From Hyphomicrobiales bacterium (GTDB taxonomy: Bacteria > Pseudomonadota > Alphaproteobacteria > Rhizobiales > Rhizobiaceae): a DNA stretch of 64,000 nt. The notes beneath the pieces are model-generated. The model was given only the letters and a program-made list of their open reading frames with translations. It searched no databases and had not been told where the DNA came from. The translations under genes were made by a program, and so were the position numbers. Location of the stretch: contig UBZP01000001.1 of the NCBI GenBank assembly GCA_900469965.1, forward strand, positions 333,973 through 397,972, in the 5' to 3' direction. Positions 40,508 through 48,959 of this stretch are shown here, piece after piece; within the stretch, counting starts at the first letter, position 1, and each line of letters opens with the position of its first letter.

Positions 40508-41125
40508 ATGGCGCGAATGATTGGTGCTAAGGCTATTTTTGTGGCATTTTCAGCCCTGTTCATTTCCTCTTCCGTCGCCATGACGGCCCCCGCATCGTCC
40601 CTTTCCATGCGCACGGGCAGCGTGACCTCGCAGCCGATCGGGCACTACGAGTTCTGCCGGTCCAACCCCTCGGAATGCAAGACATCGCAGCGCGATCCCG
40701 GTGCGGCCAAGGTCACGACGTTCGGCTGGTCGGTCGTCCGGGACATCAATGCCGAGGTCAATCGTGACGTCAGCCCGATGACCGACAAGGACCTCTACGG
40801 CCGGGACGAGTACTGGTCCTATCCGGAAGCCGCCGGCGACTGCGAGGACTTCGTCCTGCTGAAGCGCCGCAAGCTGATGGAACACGGCTTCGATCCCGCC
40901 GACCTGCTGATCACCGTCGTGCGCAAGCCCGACGGGGAAGGACACGCGGTCCTGACGATCCGCTCGACGGACGGCGACTTCGTCCTCGACAATCTGGACG
41001 ACGGCGTGAAGCTGTGGACCGAAACGCCCTATCGCTATTTGAAGCGCCAGGCGTCCTTCAATCCGGGCCGCTGGGTCTCGATCGAGAACGGCGATGCAGT
41101 CATGGTGTCGTCGGTCGGAAAATAA
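40508..41125 (+). CDS. Bacterial transglutaminase-like cysteine proteinase (BTLCP) family protein
   Basis: Exported protein of 205 residues with signal peptide (ending near SVAMTAPA) and a BTLCP domain (DUF920, as in LapG-like proteins). The catalytic triad is visible: Cys in AAGDCEDFVLLKRR, His in EGHAVLTIRS and Asp in FVLDNLDD. An extra Cys pair (EFCRSNPSECK) near the mature N-terminus probably makes a disulfide. LapG cleaves a large surface adhesin; a periplasmic protease role here is inferred and no adhesin gene is adjacent. GAGGGG precedes the ATG, and CtrA-type sites lie just upstream. Confidence 0.88.
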   Translation: MARMIGAKAIFVAFSALFISSSVAMTAPASSLSMRTGSVTSQPIGHYEFCRSNPSECKTSQRDPGAAKVTTFGWSVVRDINAEVNRDVSPMTDKDLYGRDEYWSYPEAAGDCEDFVLLKRRKLMEHGFDPADLLITVVRKPDGEGHAVLTIRSTDGDFVLDNLDDGVKLWTETPYRYLKRQASFNPGRWVSIENGDAVMVSSVGK

Positions 41126-41151
41126 CCGGAGCTTCCCGGCACCGGTTTCGG

Positions 41152-41177
41152 AAGCGGTTGTATTCAGCCGCTTTTTT
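41152..41177 (+). terminator. Terminator after the BTLCP gene
   Basis: Short stem AAGCGG (41152-41157) / CCGCTT (41168-41173), followed by TTTT. Its end touches the convergent mbfA stop codon. Confidence 0.7.
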
Positions 41178-42160
41178 CATGCGTTACCGATCAGCACGCC
41201 GCAGGCAAACACCAGTCCGCCGCCGAGAACCACCTGGAAGGCGGCGCGCAGGAACGGCGTCTCCATGAAGCGGTTCTGGATGAAGGCGATCGCCCACAGT
41301 TCGACGAAGACGACGGCGACGGCAATCGCAGTGGCGACGACGAAATTCGGGATCAGGTAGGGCAGCGCGTGGCCGAGGCCGCCGATGGCGGTCATGATGC
41401 CGGAGGACAGGCCGCGCCTGACCGGCGAGCCGCGCCCGGAGATCTTGCCGTCGTCGTGGGCGGCTTCCGTGAAGCCCATGGAGATCCCCGCGCCTATGGA
41501 GGCGGAAAGACCGACGAGGAAGGTCTGCCAGGTATCCTGGGTGGCGAAGGCGGCGGCGAAGATCGGGGCGAGGGTGGACACGGATCCGTCCATCAGCCCG
41601 GCAAGGCCCGGCTGCACATAGGTCAGGATGAACTGCCGGCGCCCCGCCGCGTCCTCCTCGGCGATCGCCGCGCGGTTCTCCTCCCCCTCGCCCATCCGCC
41701 GCGCCTTGCCCTCGTGCGATTTCTCCGCAATGGCGAGGTCGCCGAGAAGCTTGCGCGTCGATGCGTCGGTCGTTCGTGCCGCCGCCGCGAGATAGAAGCG
41801 ATGCGCCGCTTCCTCCATCGCCTCTGCCTGGGCGCGGGCGGCTTGCGCCGACATGTTGGCGATCAGCCAGTCCGGCTTTCGCTCCGGAAAGTCGCGGACG
41901 AATTCGCGGCGGACCAGGGGAATCCGGTCGCCGAAGCGGCGGACATGCATGTCGATCAGCATGCGGCGGTGCCCGTTCTCCTCCCGCGCCATCTCCTCGA
42001 ACATGCCTGCCGTATGCGGGGAACTCTCACGTAGAGCGTCGGCATAGGCGAGATAGATGCGACCGTCGTCCTCTTCGGACGAGATGGCGAGAGCGAGAAT
42101 TTCCTGTTCGCTGAGCGATTCCAGGGTGCGCTTGGCGCTACGGAAGAGGCGGGAAAACAT
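41177..42160 (-). CDS. mbfA: Membrane-bound ferritin MbfA (ferritin-like plus VIT1/CCC1 domains)
   Basis: Inner-membrane iron protein of 327 residues. The N-terminal half (about 1-150) is a ferritin-like di-iron helical domain with E-x-x-H motifs (FEEMAREENGHRRML and AIAEKSHEGKAR). The C-terminal half is a VIT1/CCC1 metal transporter domain with about five helices, opening LAGLMDGSVSTLAPIFAAAFA and including ISMGFTEAAHDDG. In Bradyrhizobium and Agrobacterium MbfA exports iron and protects against iron and peroxide stress. I chose the ATG at 42160 because the 19 upstream residues would run across the iron control element. Expression should be blocked by Irr when iron is low. Confidence 0.93.
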   Translation of the reverse strand: MFSRLFRSAKRTLESLSEQEILALAISSEEDDGRIYLAYADALRESSPHTAGMFEEMAREENGHRRMLIDMHVRRFGDRIPLVRREFVRDFPERKPDWLIANMSAQAARAQAEAMEEAAHRFYLAAAARTTDASTRKLLGDLAIAEKSHEGKARRMGEGEENRAAIAEEDAAGRRQFILTYVQPGLAGLMDGSVSTLAPIFAAAFATQDTWQTFLVGLSASIGAGISMGFTEAAHDDGKISGRGSPVRRGLSSGIMTAIGGLGHALPYLIPNFVVATAIAVAVVFVELWAIAFIQNRFMETPFLRAAFQVVLGGGLVFACGVLIGNA

Positions 42161-42170
42161 GTCTGAACCT

Positions 42171-42193
42171 ATTTTTAGAATTATTCTAAAAAT
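42171..42193. promoter_or_regulatory. Iron control element (Irr box) of mbfA
   Basis: ATTTTTAGAA and TTCTAAAAAT are perfect 10-bp inverted arms around a 3-bp centre (TTA). The core TTTAGAA-N3-TTCTAAA equals the ICE motif bound by Irr in rhizobia. It ends 10 bp before the mbfA start codon, so bound Irr would block initiation of transcription or clearance. Confidence 0.85.
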
Positions 42194-42298
42194 AGAAGCC
42201 GGGATGCAGGACGTCAACCGTTTGCGTCAACTCGCCGCGCTGCAAGGATCAGGTTCGGAAGATGCGACCGGGCCGGAGCGGGGCGGTCCGACCCGATG

Positions 42299-42573
42299 CT
42301 AGAGCGTGCTGTTGTGATTTGGAACCATTCTGCCGGAGCAGGTTTTCGTCAGGGCAGAGGCGGGCGACGAAGGGCATACCGGAAGGTACGTCCGAGGCGC
42401 TCGCCTCTGCCCTGACGAAAAGATGCCCGGCCCTTCGGGTTGGTTGAAGCGAGCCGGCTGATGTGCCGGCCGGCTTGGCCGTATGCATTGGCTACGACGC
42501 GCGCCGGCCGGCACATCAGACGGCGCCGCTTGAACCAACAGAATTGTTTCCAAATCACAACAGCACGCTCTAG
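42299..42573. repeat. Nested-palindrome intergenic repeat (RIME/MITE-like)
   Basis: A 275-bp non-coding element. Its ends are perfect 26-bp inverted repeats (42299-42324 and 42548-42573), both with terminal CTAG. Inside are two further palindromes: a 20-bp inverted pair at 42343-42362 / 42402-42421, and a 17-bp pair at 42458-42474 / 42503-42519 flanked by TTGGTT-AAGCG / CGCTT-AACCAA arms. Rhizobial RIME elements have a similar mosaic of large palindromes. No ORF of significance. Identity with a named family is not shown. Confidence 0.75.
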
Positions 42574-42574
42574 A

Positions 42575-43609
42575 TGTGAGCTTTCATCAGGTTGTCCATT
42601 CGGAGCAGATCGAGGAGACTGGAGTTACCACACAACAGTAGTCCAGGATCACTCCGAATGGACATTCACAAGAATGCCCGACTGACGCCGTTGCGTCGAG
42701 AAGAAATGGCGCTTGCCGTGATCGGGGGCTATCTGTCGCAAGCCCAAGCAGCCCGGGTCTACGGCGTCTCGGCCAAGATCGTTGCCCGCTGGGTCGAGCG
42801 CTTCAAGGCCGGTGGGCGCCAGGCTATGCTGGATCGCTCCTCCCGGCCGCATGCCATTCCCAGGCAGGCCGGTCAGGCGCTGGCGCAGCGCATCATCACG
42901 CTTCGCCGCCAGCGCCTGACCGGCAAGCACATCGCCATCCAAACCGGGGTCTCTCCGGCGACCGTCAGCCGGGTTCTCAAACGCGCTGGCCTGTCGCGGC
43001 TCAAGGACATCGAGCCTGCGGCGCCGACGGTGCGCTATGAGTACGACCACCCTGGTGGCCTGATCCACCTCGACATCAAGCGACTGGGCCGTTTCGAGCG
43101 GGTCGGACACCGCATCACCGGCGACAGGACCGGCCAGAGCAATTCCCGAGGCGTGGGCTGGGAATATGTGCATGTGGCCATCGACGATGCCTCCCGCATC
43201 GCCTTCACCGATATCTTCCCCGACGAGAAGGCGATGAGCGCGGTCGCTTTCCTCAAGGCGGCAATCGCCTATTACAGGAGGCTCGGGATCACGGTCACCC
43301 GCGTCATGACCGACAACGGCTCCTGCTACAAATCGTACGCCTTCCGCGACGCCTGCCGGGACCTCGGCCTCAAGCATATCCGCACCAGACCCTATACGCC
43401 GAGGACAAACGGCAAGGCCGAGCGCTTCATCCAGACAGCGCTCAGAGAATGGGCCTATGCCCGCGCCTACGACACATCCGAGCAGCGAAAACAGAGCCTG
43501 CCCAACTGGACCCACATGTACAATTGGCATCGCCCGCACGGCAGTCTAAGCTCAAAGCCACCCATCAGTCGCCTCGAATTATCCGAGGACAACCTGTTGA
43601 GGCTCCACA
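42575..43609 (+). mobile_element. IS481-family insertion sequence, 1035 bp, intact
   Basis: Terminal inverted repeats start TGTGAGCTTTCATCAGG on the left and TGTGGAGCCTCAACAGG (complement) on the right; with the flanking CTAG, 21 of 28 positions match. Flanks are TCTAGA (42569-42574) and GCTAGA (43610-43615), a 6-bp target duplication with one changed base that fits the NCTAGN preference known for IS481. It carries one full transposase gene. A 13-bp inverted repeat (42593-42605 / 42652-42664) lies inside the left end. Confidence 0.85.
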
Positions 43610-43614
43610 GCTAG
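42658..43614 (+). CDS. IS481-family DDE transposase
   Basis: Full-length transposase of 318 residues. The N-terminal HTH (LSQAQAARVYGVSAKIVARW) and a second HTH (HIAIQTGVSPATVSRVLKRAG) precede an RVE integrase core. The DDE triad is Asp in LIHLDIKRLGRF, Asp in RVMTDNGSCYKS and Glu in NGKAERFIQTAL. The C-terminal WTHMYNWHRPHGSL is typical. No frameshift or internal stop, so it may be active. The stop codon TAG (43612-43614) lies outside the right terminal repeat, in the target duplication. The start codon is within the 3' arm of a 13-bp inverted repeat. Confidence 0.93.
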   Translation: MDIHKNARLTPLRREEMALAVIGGYLSQAQAARVYGVSAKIVARWVERFKAGGRQAMLDRSSRPHAIPRQAGQALAQRIITLRRQRLTGKHIAIQTGVSPATVSRVLKRAGLSRLKDIEPAAPTVRYEYDHPGGLIHLDIKRLGRFERVGHRITGDRTGQSNSRGVGWEYVHVAIDDASRIAFTDIFPDEKAMSAVAFLKAAIAYYRRLGITVTRVMTDNGSCYKSYAFRDACRDLGLKHIRTRPYTPRTNGKAERFIQTALREWAYARAYDTSEQRKQSLPNWTHMYNWHRPHGSLSSKPPISRLELSEDNLLRLHS

Positions 43615-44399
43615 AGCAGCCCCTCTTCGGCGCGCCGGCGGGCGGCCGAAAGCCCACGGAAGATCGGTGAAGCGATGTCGGCCTCGATCATCGCCGACAG
43701 GCCGGCCGCCGTCGTGCCGCGGTATTCAAGGAAGACATCGACCAGATCGGACGGCGGCGTCTCGGACTGCGCCATCAGCACGCCGGCGCCGAGAAAGAGC
43801 TGGCGCACCGCGGCATCGGCCGTCTCCGGATCGAGCCCGGCACCGATCGCATGGCGGATCATCGCGTCGGCAAAGAGGGCGGGGAAGGCCGGTCCGGAAC
43901 CGGTCAGCGCCGTGAAATAGTCGAGCTGCGCCTCTTCGGTGATGCCGTGCGCCTGCCCAGAGGCCGAAAAGAAACGGAAAACGAAATCCGCATCCGCGTC
44001 GGTCACGCGGTCGGTCGCAAACCAGGGCGTAAACGACAGCCGATACTCTGCGCAGGCATTGGGCATGGCACGCACGATGCGGGTGGCGCCGTACCGCGCG
44101 GCAAGATCCGCCGCGCTGACGCCGGCCACCACGGAAACGAGCAGCCGGTCCGTCAGATCGACGTCGATCTCGTCCAGGTCCTGCGGGCGCACGCACAGGA
44201 CGACGATATCGGCACGCGCCACCAGCGCCTCGTTGTCGTTCGTCGTGACGATCTCCGGCCAGTCCTCGAAACCGGCGATTTCGCCGGACCTCGAGGACAG
44301 GATCAACTGGCGCGGCCGGATGACGCCGTCTTCCAGCGCAGGGGTCAGCAACGCGCCTGCAAGCCAGCCTCCGCCGCCGATGACCCCGATCGTCGCCAC
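43611..44399 (-). CDS. Pyrroline-5-carboxylate reductase-like protein
   Basis: Cytoplasmic ProC-family reductase of 262 residues. The N-terminal NADP fold starts MATIGVIGGGGWLAGALL and the dimerisation domain has DYFTALTGSGPAFPALFADAM. Genuine ProC has a PGGTT motif near the C-terminus; here it is EYRGTTAAGL, so a different imine or keto substrate is possible. The start is GTG with GAGG upstream, 7 bp after the aminopeptidase stop, so the two genes form an operon. Its stop codon is formed by the CTAG at the IS481 junction, which has not shortened the protein noticeably. Confidence 0.8.
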   Translation of the reverse strand: MATIGVIGGGGWLAGALLTPALEDGVIRPRQLILSSRSGEIAGFEDWPEIVTTNDNEALVARADIVVLCVRPQDLDEIDVDLTDRLLVSVVAGVSAADLAARYGATRIVRAMPNACAEYRLSFTPWFATDRVTDADADFVFRFFSASGQAHGITEEAQLDYFTALTGSGPAFPALFADAMIRHAIGAGLDPETADAAVRQLFLGAGVLMAQSETPPSDLVDVFLEYRGTTAAGLSAMIEADIASPIFRGLSAARRRAEEGLL

Positions 44400-44406
44400 G
44401 CCCGCC

Positions 44407-45663
44407 TCAGGCCCATTCGCCGGCGCGCATCACAGGGACGCGGCTGCCGTCGGCACGGATCCCGTCGATATCGATCTCTCCCGAGCCGATCATCCAGTCG
44501 ATGTGGATCAGGCTCGAATTGCCCCCCTGTGCGGCGATCTGGTCGGCGGAAAGGCTGGCGCCGTCGAGGAAGCACTTCGAGTAGCACTGGCCGAGCGCGA
44601 TGTGGCAGGCGGCGTTCTCGTCGAAGAGGGTGTTGTAGAACAACAGCCCGCTCGCCGAGATCGGCGAGGAATGGGGCACGAGCGCGACCTCGCCGAGCCG
44701 GCGCGCGCCCTCGTCCGTGTCGAGCACCTTGTTCAGCACCGCTTCGCCCCTGGAGGCATGAGCCTCGACGATGCGGCCGCCCTCGAAGCGAACGCGGATG
44801 TCGTCGATCAGCGTGCCCTGATGCGACAGCGGCTTGGTGCTCGATGCATGGCCCTCGACGCGCAGGGCGTGCGGCGTCGTGAACACTTCCTCGGTCGGGA
44901 TGTTCGGATTGCAGGTGATGCCGTTCTTCGCCGTCGAGGCGCCGCCATGCCACTCGTGCCCGTCGGCGAGGCCGACCGTCAGGTCGGTGCCCGGCCCCCT
45001 GAAATGCAGGGCGGCGAAGCGCTCGTCGTTCAGCCAGCGCGAGCGGCTGTGCAGGTTGGCATTGTGCGCCTTCCAGGCGCCGACCGGATCGTCGCGATCG
45101 ACGCGGGACGCCGCGAAGATCGCTTTGGCCAGCTTCTCGACCGCCACGTCCTCCGCATCGTCCGGAAACACCTGCCTGGCCCAGGACGGATTGGGATAGG
45201 AGACGATGTTCCAGTTGATGTCGAAGTTGGCGATCTTTTCGAGCGCGGGCTTGTAGGCGATCGAATTCGCCTTGTTGGCGCGGGCGACCTTGGCCGGATC
45301 CTCGCCGGAAAGAAGCATCGGATTGTCGCCGGCGATCGCAAGCCTGGCGGCGCCGGCGGCATAGGCCTTCGCCATGCCCTCGTAGAGCCAGTCGGTGGCC
45401 CGGTCGAAGCTCTCGTCGGGGGCATGGCGATAGCGCGCAAGCGTGGCGTCCTCATCGGCATAGAAGGTGCTGACGAGGCCGGCGCCGGCCATGTAGGCAT
45501 GCTTGGTGATCAGGCGGACCAGCGGAAGTGCCGCGATCGGCGCCGTCATCACGAGATCCTGCCCCCTCTGCAGTTGAAGGCCGACCCTGACGGCCACTTC
45601 GGCGAGCCTATCGAGCTTGACGGGATCGACGGGCGTGGTTGCTGTACGAAGCGGTGAGTTCAT
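44407..45663 (-). CDS. M29 family aminopeptidase
   Basis: Metal-dependent exo-aminopeptidase of family M29 (thermophilic aminopeptidase type, AmpS/AmpT), 418 residues. Conserved metal-site stretches include NIPTEEVFTTPHALRVEG, RGEAVLNKVLDTDEGARRLGEVALV and NAACHIALGQCY. The C-terminal SSLIHIDWMIGSGEIDIDG is characteristic. It acts in the cytoplasm on N-terminal residues of peptides. It is co-transcribed with the ProC-like gene. The 132 bp upstream, to ybaK, contain no other recognisable feature. Confidence 0.93.
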   Translation of the reverse strand: MNSPLRTATTPVDPVKLDRLAEVAVRVGLQLQRGQDLVMTAPIAALPLVRLITKHAYMAGAGLVSTFYADEDATLARYRHAPDESFDRATDWLYEGMAKAYAAGAARLAIAGDNPMLLSGEDPAKVARANKANSIAYKPALEKIANFDINWNIVSYPNPSWARQVFPDDAEDVAVEKLAKAIFAASRVDRDDPVGAWKAHNANLHSRSRWLNDERFAALHFRGPGTDLTVGLADGHEWHGGASTAKNGITCNPNIPTEEVFTTPHALRVEGHASSTKPLSHQGTLIDDIRVRFEGGRIVEAHASRGEAVLNKVLDTDEGARRLGEVALVPHSSPISASGLLFYNTLFDENAACHIALGQCYSKCFLDGASLSADQIAAQGGNSSLIHIDWMIGSGEIDIDGIRADGSRVPVMRAGEWA

Positions 45664-45795
45664 CGCTCTACCCTGCTGTCTTCGATTGCGTTGCCTTCTA
45701 CTTAGGACGGAATGGCGGAAAACAGAAGATCGACGACGACAGGCGGAGGCAAATAAGGCGGCCGCCTTCCTGCCTGCTCGCCCTGCCGCAGCCTC

Positions 45796-46269
45796 TCAGG
45801 CGACGACGGAAGCGCTCACGGCGGAAAGCGCCTTGCGGGCGTCCTCCGGGGAAAGGCGGACCTGCAGGCCCCGCTGCCCGCCATTGATGTAGACGCGTTC
45901 ATGCCCGAGTGCGGTCTCCTCGATCGCCGTCGGAACCGCCTTGCGCTGCCCGAACGGGCTGATGCCGCCGACATGATATCCCGTCAGGCGCTCTGCGTCC
46001 GCCGGCTTCATCATGCTTGCCGACTTACCCCCGAAAGCCGCGGCAAGCTTCTTCATGCTGACCTCGCAGTTGGACGGCACGACGACGCAGACGGGCTTGC
46101 CGTCCACCTCCGCCATCAGGGTCTTCAGCACGCGATCCGGCACCTCGCCCAGCGCCTCGGCCGCCTGCAGGCCGACCTTCTCGGCGGAGGGGTCGTAGTC
46201 GTAGGTATGGACCGTGAAGGGAACGCCCGCCTTTTGCAGAGCCTGGGTGGCGCGAGTGGTCTTGGACAT
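45796..46269 (-). CDS. ybaK: YbaK/EbsC-type Cys-tRNA(Pro)/aminoacyl-tRNA deacylase
   Basis: Trans-editing deacylase of 157 residues, which hydrolyses mischarged Cys-tRNA(Pro). Family motifs: the N-terminal TRATQALQKAGVPFTVHTYDYD, the catalytic Lys region DRVLKTLMAEVDGKPVCVVVPSN and GGISPFGQRKAVPT. The ATG at 46269 gives the standard length; 59 extra residues possible upstream are unlike the family. The SD sequence is poor. It is divergent from the glycosyltransferase gene, with 262 bp between. Confidence 0.92.
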   Translation of the reverse strand: MSKTTRATQALQKAGVPFTVHTYDYDPSAEKVGLQAAEALGEVPDRVLKTLMAEVDGKPVCVVVPSNCEVSMKKLAAAFGGKSASMMKPADAERLTGYHVGGISPFGQRKAVPTAIEETALGHERVYINGGQRGLQVRLSPEDARKALSAVSASVVA

Positions 46270-46531
46270 GGTTTGGCCGTCGGGATGCGTCGCTTGATGA
46301 TCGACGATCGGTGCCGCATCGCCGCGATCCTTGTCAACAGGGGATGCAACCAGCCTTGCCACTTGGAATTGCGAAATGCCGGGCAGGGCCTTTTTCCTGC
46401 AGGATCGGACCGGAGCACGGACGCCGGCGACCTTGCCATGCCACAAAGTATTGGTTACTGCGGAATTTCTTCGATCGGCCGAAACCCGTACTGGTTGTTC
46501 TCCTTCGGGGATTTCGGCAAGCGGGTGGATC

Positions 46532-47875
46532 GTGCTGCAATTCCGTCGACTTCAATTTCACTATCTCCTGTCCACCAACCGGTTTGCGGAAGCGCTCGCA
46601 CTGTCGCAGGCGGATCCGGAGGCGACCCGCGCAGGCCGCGCCTGGGCCTACTATCGCCTCGGCTGCTACAGGTCGGCGAGCGCGCTGCTGCGCCAGCCGC
46701 GCTCGGGGCGGGAGGCGCTGGCGCTCGGCATCTCGCTCGTCGCCTCGGGCGAGAACGAGGCAGGGATCGCGTTGCTGCGCAAGGCGCAGGAAGGCGGACA
46801 GTTCAGCGGAAGGCAGCTTGCGGCCGCGGTGGAAGCCGTCGCGCCCTATAGCCTGGACACGGCGGTCGACTTCTGTCGCGCCGGCGCCCCGGTCAGCACC
46901 GGCCTGCGGATCGCCCTGCTTCTGGCCGGAGGGCAGCAGCAGGAGGCGCTGAGCGAGGCAAGGGCCGCCATCGGACGCGGCGAGGGCAAGCGCGAGCCGG
47001 ACCTGCACCTGCTGCTCGCCAATGCCACGGGCGACGAAAGTGCGGCACTGGCGCTCGCCAACGATTTCCTTGCCGCCCACGGGCTGTCGCCGGTCGCCCT
47101 GCTCGATCCGCAGCGGCCGATCTCGGCCTCGAACCTGGCAAGCCGCGTCGCCGCCGGCAGCGTCCGCGGACCGCTGGTGACGGTGACGATGCCGGCCTAC
47201 AACACCGCAGAGCGGATCGGCCGCTCGATCGAATCCCTGCTGGCCCAGACCTACCGGGACATCGAGGTGCTCGTCGCCGACGACGCCAGCACCGACGACA
47301 CGGTTGCGGTCGTTGCGGCACTGGCCGCGCGCGACGACCGCGTCCGGCTGATCCGGCGCGACCAGAACGGCGGTCCCTATCCGGCGCGCAACCTGGCGCT
47401 CGCCAATGCGCGGGGCGTCTTCGTGACCTGCCAGGATTCCGACGACTGGGCGCATCCGGAAAAGATCGCCCGCCAGGTCAAGCCGCTCCTGAAGGACAAG
47501 GGGCTGTTCTTCACGCTGTCCAATTGGGTCCGCGTCGACGACCACGGCCAGTTCTATGCCCGGCAGATCTATCCGCTGACACGCCTCAACCCCGCCTCGC
47601 CGCTGTTCCGGCGCGAGGAGGCGCTCGCGCGCGCCGGCTACTATGAAGATGTCCGCACCGGCGCCGACAGCGAGTATATCGCGCGGTTGAAGCTCGTCTT
47701 CGGATGGCGGGGATGGCGACGGCTGCGCCAGCCGCTATCCTTCGGCGCCCATCGGCCGGGATCGCTGATGACCGATGCCGATACCGGCATCGCACGCGGA
47801 AAGGTCAATCGCGAGCGCCTCGACTACTGGGAGGAATGGACCGCCCGGCACATCGGGCGGTTTGCGCGCAAGTAG
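46532..47875 (+). CDS. GT2 glycosyltransferase with N-terminal helical repeat region
   Basis: Protein of about 447 residues. The first 200 are Ala/Arg/Leu-rich helical repeats resembling TPR-type scaffolds (RAGRAWAYYRLGCYRSASALL). The C-terminal half is a GT-A family 2 domain with VTVTMPAYNTAERIGRSIES, VLVADDASTDDT and the metal-binding QDSDDWAHPEKIA. No membrane helices. The start is uncertain: an ATG at 46331 would add 67 residues that look non-coding, so I prefer the GTG at 46532. It is near the polysaccharide locus and probably contributes to surface glycan synthesis. The acceptor is unknown. Confidence 0.78.
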   Translation: MLQFRRLQFHYLLSTNRFAEALALSQADPEATRAGRAWAYYRLGCYRSASALLRQPRSGREALALGISLVASGENEAGIALLRKAQEGGQFSGRQLAAAVEAVAPYSLDTAVDFCRAGAPVSTGLRIALLLAGGQQQEALSEARAAIGRGEGKREPDLHLLLANATGDESAALALANDFLAAHGLSPVALLDPQRPISASNLASRVAAGSVRGPLVTVTMPAYNTAERIGRSIESLLAQTYRDIEVLVADDASTDDTVAVVAALAARDDRVRLIRRDQNGGPYPARNLALANARGVFVTCQDSDDWAHPEKIARQVKPLLKDKGLFFTLSNWVRVDDHGQFYARQIYPLTRLNPASPLFRREEALARAGYYEDVRTGADSEYIARLKLVFGWRGWRRLRQPLSFGAHRPGSLMTDADTGIARGKVNRERLDYWEEWTARHIGRFARK

Positions 47876-47900
47876 CGCTACCGCGCTCGTCGCAGCAGGC

Positions 47901-48959
47901 TCAGAAATCGCGCTGGAACCGGATCACCCCGCCCCAGTTTTCGGCCTTCGGTCCGGCCTTCTCGTCCATGTCGTTGACGTAGTTCAGTTCCGGCGTGATG
48001 CTCAGTCCCGGAACGATGGTGTAGACCACGTTCAGCGCCGCTTCGATGTCGTCGCCGTCGTCGAAGTTGATGGAGGCGTTGAGCTGCGCCTTTTCGGAGA
48101 TGTCCGCCGTGGCGCCCAGCCAGGCCGCCCAGTCGCCGTCCCAGAGCGCATAGCTGTTGATCCGGTCCCCATCGGTGCTCCAGCCGCCCATCGCAAAGAG
48201 CGAGACGATTCCCACCTTGCCGTCGATGCGGACCTTGATGGCGCCCTCCTCCATCGATTCGTCGTATCCGCCGGCCGCGCGGATCATGAAGTCGCCTGCG
48301 GTATAGCCCGCCGCCGCCACGAGATCCGGCATGTAGCTGTCGACCGCCACGTCGAAGTCGTAGACGCGGTCGCTGCTCGGATCGTTGTCCTCGACGGCAA
48401 ATCCGAAGCTGAAGCCCGAGCCGGTATCGTAGGTGTAGCGGAGCTGGGTGCGACCGAAATCGCCGTAGTCGACCTCGTAGTAGTCGTTGATGCCGTTGCC
48501 GGCATATCCGGTGAACTCGGTGTAGAGCGTATCGCTGAAGCCGACGCGGAAACCGCTGAGTTCGATATAGGCGGCCTTCATCGTGTCATAGGCGTCGGTG
48601 TTGTCGTCGCGGTTGATCTCGACCTCGAAATACGTGCCGAGTACGCCGTAGTCGGTCTCCTGGGACGTGCTGAGCTGCAGATCGAGGCGGGAGCGGGTGA
48701 ACAGCGAATCGCCGCCGCCGCCGGGGAAGGTGTCCTGCCCGTTCGGATCGCCGAAATAGACTTCGCCGCGCACATAGCCGGCGATCTTCAGGCAGATCTC
48801 GGTGCCCGGGATGAAGAAATGTCCCTCGCCATAGGCATCGCAGACGCGAACATAGTCCATCGGTTCCGGCTCGGCCGCAACGATGGCGTCGGCCGCACCG
48901 GCCGCCGACACCCAGACGAGGCCGGCCGCCGTGCCGAGAAAACAGGTTCTGATGTTCAT
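47901..48959 (-). CDS. Omp2b/RopA-type porin
   Basis: Outer-membrane trimeric porin of the alphaproteobacterial porin family (PF02530), 352 residues, with signal peptide cleaved near AAGAADA. The mature part begins with the diagnostic MDYVRVCDAYGEGHFFIPGT and EICLKIAGYVRGEVYF. Alternating beta strands run to the terminal GGVIRFQRDF, whose final Phe is the outer-membrane assembly signal. Two Cys near the N-terminus are conserved. It is convergent with the glycosyltransferase gene, 25 bp apart. General diffusion of small solutes is expected. Confidence 0.93.
   Translation of the reverse strand: MNIRTCFLGTAAGLVWVSAAGAADAIVAAEPEPMDYVRVCDAYGEGHFFIPGTEICLKIAGYVRGEVYFGDPNGQDTFPGGGGDSLFTRSRLDLQLSTSQETDYGVLGTYFEVEINRDDNTDAYDTMKAAYIELSGFRVGFSDTLYTEFTGYAGNGINDYYEVDYGDFGRTQLRYTYDTGSGFSFGFAVEDNDPSSDRVYDFDVAVDSYMPDLVAAAGYTAGDFMIRAAGGYDESMEEGAIKVRIDGKVGIVSLFAMGGWSTDGDRINSYALWDGDWAAWLGATADISEKAQLNASINFDDGDDIEAALNVVYTIVPGLSITPELNYVNDMDEKAGPKAENWGGVIRFQRDF

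Noticed and set aside
46331..46531. N-terminal extension of the GT2 glycosyltransferase from the ATG at 46331
   Set aside because: The 67 residues have random composition and overlap the divergent promoter region; the helical repeats begin after the GTG at 46532.
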